NCBI RefSeq assembly: GCF_963675165.1
Contig: NC_087380.1
Location: 2,781,803 to 2,845,802 of the forward strand
DNA length: 64,000 nucleotides
Direction: 5' to 3'
Origin: Halichondria panicea
Taxonomy: Eukaryota; Porifera; Demospongiae; Suberitida; Halichondriidae
Shown: positions 38,301 to 44,300 of the stretch, piece by piece
How positions within the stretch are numbered: the stretch's first letter is position 1
Layout of the letters: each line of letters opens with the position of its first letter
The notes under the pieces: generated by a model
Told to the model about the DNA's origin: nothing
Seen by the model: only the letters and a program-made list of their open reading frames with translations
Database searches by the model: none
Position numbers and translations under genes: made by a program

Positions 38301-41300
38301 TATCATTGAAAAGAGACGATGCATTGCTGGCATAGTAGCTCAGAGTGTGACAAGGCTGGTCCAAAGGACAGTCAGGATTGGGGGGTGGGGTGGGAGTGAC
38401 GTAGTACTTCTGTGCCTCAGGGGAGAGAGGACACAACAAGATGGTCACTAGCAGGAGTGGAAATACAGGAACCATTGAAATTCCTCCCTGCATTAATATA
38501 ACCCTATTGTGTAGCTGATTTACACTGAGTATAAACTGTAACTGACCTGTATTTTTTGATAAGTATATAGCTTGGTCAACTTGGAGCTTAAGGAAAGGTT
38601 TTTCAATCAGTATACCTGAACAATTGCTAACAAAAATGTGTGTTGGCATGCTACGTTGAATATATAGCTAATGGGGCAGCTAGTACTCCCCCATCACACA
38701 GTAAAGAACACCTATAGCCTATTTGGCTAGAGCTAATTGAGCTTATCGAATTTGGGATTCTGTACAAGCCTTGTGTGTATACATGCATGCAGTGTTGATA
38801 AGCTAACAGAATTGGTAGAAGGTCCTAGTTGGGCTGTATACAGATTCTCTCTATTGTTGTACTTGTGCATAGTATGTGATGTGAATTTTGCATAATAAGG
38901 TTAAAAAAATCATTATTCTCTAAAACCGCTTGTTTCTATGAATGCATAGTATATAACGTATACCTTTTCCTCCCACTATATAAACTTTATTATCCTCCCA
39001 CACAGCTGCATGGCTCTTAGTGACCTCCTGTCGGGCAGACAAGTTGGAGAAATTGTGGATGACTTGATTGAGCTGTGGGAAATGTGTCTGAGAGTGCTCG
39101 ACGATATCAAGGTACCTCTCATGGATGATCCAACGTCTTCCTACAATTATTATTAGTTATGTTATTAGGGGTTTTCATACAATTATAAAGCTGTTTACCT
39201 TATAAGCTATATTCAAGTTCCTTTAAGCCTTTTTTGTTCCTACTTGAGAACACATTCACTGCATGGTGTACTTTGATTGCTTGCATGCAGGAGTCAGTCC
39301 GTAAGGCAGCTGCCACTGCTTGCAAAGCACTCCACAAGTTGACAGTGAGAGCATGTGACGGCACCACCATGTCCAAAACAGGTACACTCATGTATAGTCA
39401 GCTACATATCTGTGTCCATGGGATATGAATGGGTTCAAATGTTTGCTAACTAGCGGTATATGTCATCTTCATTTAGACACCAAAATTAATGTATTCTTTC
39501 AGGCACACAAGTTATTCAAGCTATTCTACCTCTGCTGTTGGATAAGGGAATGACAAACCCTTCAGATGAAGTGAAAGCCATAAGGTTTGTCATTAAGTGG
39601 GCACCTGAACTTCGTGTTTATGTTTTTTTCTACAGCCTTGTCACCATTCTAAAGGTCTCACAGAATGCTGTAAGTTTTTCCATTATTACTGACTGTGTAC
39701 ATGTGATTGTAGTACTTTGTCTACCTCATATCTATAAATGGTTTATTAGACCAAACTCAGTGTGTGCATGGCTACTTTAAAAAGATGCTGTGCATGTTGT
39801 ATATATGGGTGTAATTGTTACCAGGCCATTTGGTTTATGGAATGCTGTTTATTTAACTGCCATGTGTACAAATTTGATCTTCCCTCAGGGTCCTCTCCTC
39901 AAGCCCCATGTGGCTGTTCTCATACCTACATTGCTGGAGGCTCTTAGCTCACTAGAAACACAGGTAATAATTAATGTAGTGTGCAGCACACCCTATATAT
40001 ACTGTCCACGTACATAATGCTGCTAACCATTTACCTGCATGCATGTGCTGAATGATTCTCGCTAAAATGTCAATCTCTGCTACCTCGCCCGATTCACGTG
40101 CAGATTTCTGTAACACGCTCTCACCCACTGGCCTCAACTTAGGCTCCTTTTTCCCCCATTGGTAACCCAATCCAGCCATACCCCAATACCCCAGTGAAAC
40201 CCCTCCCCTTTTCCACATAATGGCCGGAATAAGCAAGAGATTCTATGTTTTCGGCAACCTCAAAGTACCTTGGAACGTACTGCAGGATGACACCTATATC
40301 GGGACACGATGAGGTTGAACTGTAGCGTACACCCTCAGCTACTCACTAAATGACGTCTCGGGGGTGCTGAAACCTTAAAAGTGCCTAACCAAGGTGAGGG
40401 GCACGGCCCCTTCGAATTACACTTTACTACGTGCATCGATTTTAGCAACTTTGTGCTCTCTGTGAGATTTCCGATGGACACAGTGCAGGGCACGCGTTTA
40501 TGACTCAATGTAGCAGATAGGCTAGGCACCCTGTGTACCAGACATGTCCACTTCACACTGTATATTAGCTATACACCCATATGTTCTGTAGCTACCGGCT
40601 ATCAGTGTTGCCCTGTTTACATGTATATACAGTAATACCCATGTCGTCTACATGCAGGCATTGCCTATATCACTGCACTTGCATTATACGCATGTCAGTA
40701 TTGACTGAACTTGTGTGGTGTAATTTTTTACTGGTCTTCAATATCCACATATCCTTTTCCCACAACTATAGCTATCATGTGTGTAGTGATTGTAGTGATT
40801 CTATACATACAGTATCCATCTTTTGTCTAACCTTCCTAGACTTTGTTACTACAATAGCAATGTACTATGGGATGGTGAACGTAATGACAAGGAAGTGTTT
40901 GAGTACACTATTGACATTCACGCTATTTGTTCGTTCATGCCATCAGTACCATCAGTAGCTTGAACCACCATCTCACCATAACCTTTGACCCCCGTAAAGG
41001 CAGCCACAGCTCTTGCCACATTTTTCTGCACAACTTGTGGCGTGTATCGAAATGAGTTGCCTCTTGTACAAACCACTTGGATCTGCATCAAGTCTTGTGT
41101 ATCTGTCGACCTTTCGTCTTTTAGTATCTCCATTACAGTTACAGCTGGTATATTGCAGATAGCAGAGCATGTTGGATTGTACACTTTCATGTCAAACTGG
41201 TAGGCAAGGTTGTTGCAAAAGTGTTGGCAGTTGCTATGCAATAGTTCGTAGCGATCCATCGCTTCTCGTACTTTATCAGCTGTTAAGCAAAATGTTGAAA

Positions 41301-44300
41301 GTTTGCCGCTGTAGTTGCCGATATGTGTGAGCTTCTTACTTGTGCATTCGGTTTCGCTTATAATTTTCATTACAGTGAGCAAATCGATCATATTTAGTGT
41401 GCTTATTTCGAGTGTAATATACGGTAGACTTGACACAGTGCTTTTCAATAATAACATCCAGTGTAAGTTAGTCTTATCGAGATACACGCTGTACGTCTGA
41501 TGTTCATCCTCCATGACATCTGCATAGGGTGTTTCCTGCACCATCTGTATGAAAGGTTGGCCCGCATATTGAGTTCCTTTGAATTTATTCTTGACTTTGC
41601 TTGTGTTGTATATACTGAGCAGAAAGGAATCAAGCTTGGTAGGTGGACAATTCATGCCGTGGAAACTAGTATAGCTTGTTTGAGGTTTTATATCACTCTT
41701 GATATCTGTATCAGTTACGAATCTTTGTAGCTTTGAGCAGTTGTTGTTGAGATATCAGTGCATGTAGTATATCGTGGTACATATCGCTGTCTATTTCCTT
41801 CTGCCTTAGAAGTGCTGTATATGTGTTTTGCAAACTCATGTGATCATGTTTCAGTTACAGGAACTGAAGTTTATAGTGTTGTGCAACAAATTGTACCTGT
41901 CCATGCAGTTATTGTGTACATGCAGTACATCACTTGAATAGAACAGTGAATGTTATTGTATCCTGCTAGTGATGGTAGGTGTTTGGAAACAGTAGAATTG
42001 GTCATAATCTTTTGATACACAACATTGTTATAGGCTCCTTTCTTACTGGGTAACAAGATATCTCACTCATTTGCATTTTTAAGACTGTTTTAAGTTGTAT
42101 CATAAACTGCTACCATTCCTCCATACAGGCACTCAATACCATCACCCTTCAGTACAGTGGAGAGACCTCTACTCAGGAGAAACTGGATGATTTGAGAGTG
42201 GCTGCCTCGAAGTCCTCACCCTTGATGGAGATTGTCAACTTGGTATATATACATGCAGTCGTGATAATAACACCTTCCATTAGCACAATTTTCTATTTCG
42301 ATCCACCGAAGTATATTAATTTTGTTACCATACATGACAATAAGTATGCATGCATGCCCCTCCAGTAGATCATACGTAATGTAATTCCTGTACTATAGGA
42401 AGCACCACCATGCACCTCCACACAGTGCACTCAACAAGGCCCCTCCAGTAGATATAATTATACATGCATGCATGTATATAATTATAATTCCGGTACTAAG
42501 CAAGCATCACCACTCCCACACAGTGCACTCAACAAGTGGATACTGATGTTCTGAGCTCACTAATTCCCAGACTGGTTGAGGTCCTCAAGCGAGGGGTTGG
42601 CCTGGGAACAAAGGTGGCAGCTGCTCAAGTGGTGGTCTCACTAGTTCATCACTGCTTGCACGATCTCACACCCTACGCTGGTTAGTATATACTCTGGGGT
42701 GCGATGTTTTAGCTGTCTGCATGGATTCTTTATAAATCAGGCCTTTCCAAATTTCTTTGTTCTATAGCTTTAGTTCACAGACTGAAATGTTTTCCTTACG
42801 AGTACGTGCATGCATACACTACTCATGTATGGTGCAATAATCCATTATCCATTAACCTGTGTTTCCAATTCCCATGCATGCAGGTAAGCTGGTGAATGCT
42901 CTTCTCTCTGGACTCTCTGATCGTAGTGCGGGTGTGAGGAAGGCTTACGCTGGAGCAGCTGGCTACTTGGTCAAGGTAACTATGCTGCATGCAGTTAGTA
43001 ATCAACACTTCTAATGAAGTGAAAAGTCTTTGTGAATGAGCTAAATTAGCAGAAAATTTACCAATTTGCTATCTAACTTTTGTGATCTGGCAAGGATCGG
43101 GATGTACATAGTACAGGTCTTATAGCAATCTTATTGTTATTAAAGTCACAAAGTTCGCATATAATATATGTTTGATGCTCACAAAATATTGTACTTGTGT
43201 GTAGATTGCAAAGGAAACTACTCTGACTAAGATGGCTGGAAAACTAAAGAGTTGGTACTTCGAAAAAGATGGTACGTTTATTTAGTGTTAGTCCTAAAAT
43301 GTCGTTATAATGTTCACATTATAGATATGCTCTTTTCCCATTTACAGACGATGCCATTCAAGCTGGTATAGCGATGGTCCTCCACTCATCTGTCACTCGT
43401 TCTCTTGACGCTGTGTCTAACCATGCAACTGATTTCCTGCCACTGGTTTTTCTAGCCAAGCACGCTCAACCAGTGGAGGAAGGTATCTCTATAATTTAGA
43501 AAGGTCGTTCAACTAAGAAATTATTTGTCGTGGGGTTGTTGATTTGTATGACTTTTGATGAATATCTTTGACTGTCTGAATGAAATCTACAATATGTAGT
43601 AATTCTATGTGGAGGAACCTATCTGTGCATTTAAGGTGTATACGCTTACATTTACTTTTTATTACTGTATAGACCCAACATCAGCGGCAATAGTCAAGCT
43701 GTGGGAGGAGACATGGCTGGACCTTGTGCCGAGCACAAAAACTGGTGTGAAACTCTACCTGTCCGACTTACTGGACATTGCCTGCTCAGCACTACAGGCA
43801 CAGCTGTGGCGGGTGAAGGCCCTCGGGGCATCGTCTATAGCAACAATCACGGAAAGCATGGGTAAGTAAATACGTATACTAGGTGGTATAATTATAATGC
43901 CAAATTTTAAGCTAATCACACAATACGTTTGTTGGTGCAATCTGCCCAAGTATAATTATTACTATATTTCAGCCATTACTATATTTCAGCCAGACCAGTG
44001 TAATTGTTCCCACCCCTATCCTACGATCTGCAGGCCCTGATCTCCATGCTCCCCACCTCACTACTATTCTAACTACTCTCCTCTCTGCATTAAAAGGAAG
44101 GGTCTGGGAGGGAAAGGTTAGTTCTGTCATCAGTGCTATAGCAAACAGTATAGTAAACAGTACGTTCACTGCATTAATTTACAGCCCTTGTCCATGTTTC
44201 CAAGCTATCAATTATAAATCTGTATGCAACTACGCAGGCAACAATAATTTTTTTTCAGTAATACAATCCAAAAGCTTGCAGTTTTTTTATACATGAATGT

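Larger units (their letters stand above)
13963..39005 (+). other. Giant 25-kb ECM29 intron hosting a nested gene array
   Basis: Exon 29 ends GAGTCAAG at 13962, followed by a GT donor; exon 30 begins CTGCATGG after an AG acceptor at 39004-39005. Joined they read [11 protein letters not shown], matching human ECM29 ESSCLALNDLL, so the exons are consecutive. All other ECM29 introns here are about 50-430 bp except intron 34 (2165 bp). The 25,043-bp intron contains eight minus-strand copies of one gene family in head-to-tail order. Splicing across it is inferred, not observed. Confidence 0.85.

Noticed and set aside
38476-38649. N-terminal extension of the 35053 gene ([10 protein letters not shown]...)
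   Set aside because: It crosses a GTCAGT...taatgcag leader intron conserved in sister copies, and it precedes a good signal peptide.
40581-40958. 125-residue plus-strand open frame in ECM29 intron 34
   Set aside because: Cysteine/histidine-rich low-quality translation of AT-rich intron sequence, with no motif and poor start context.
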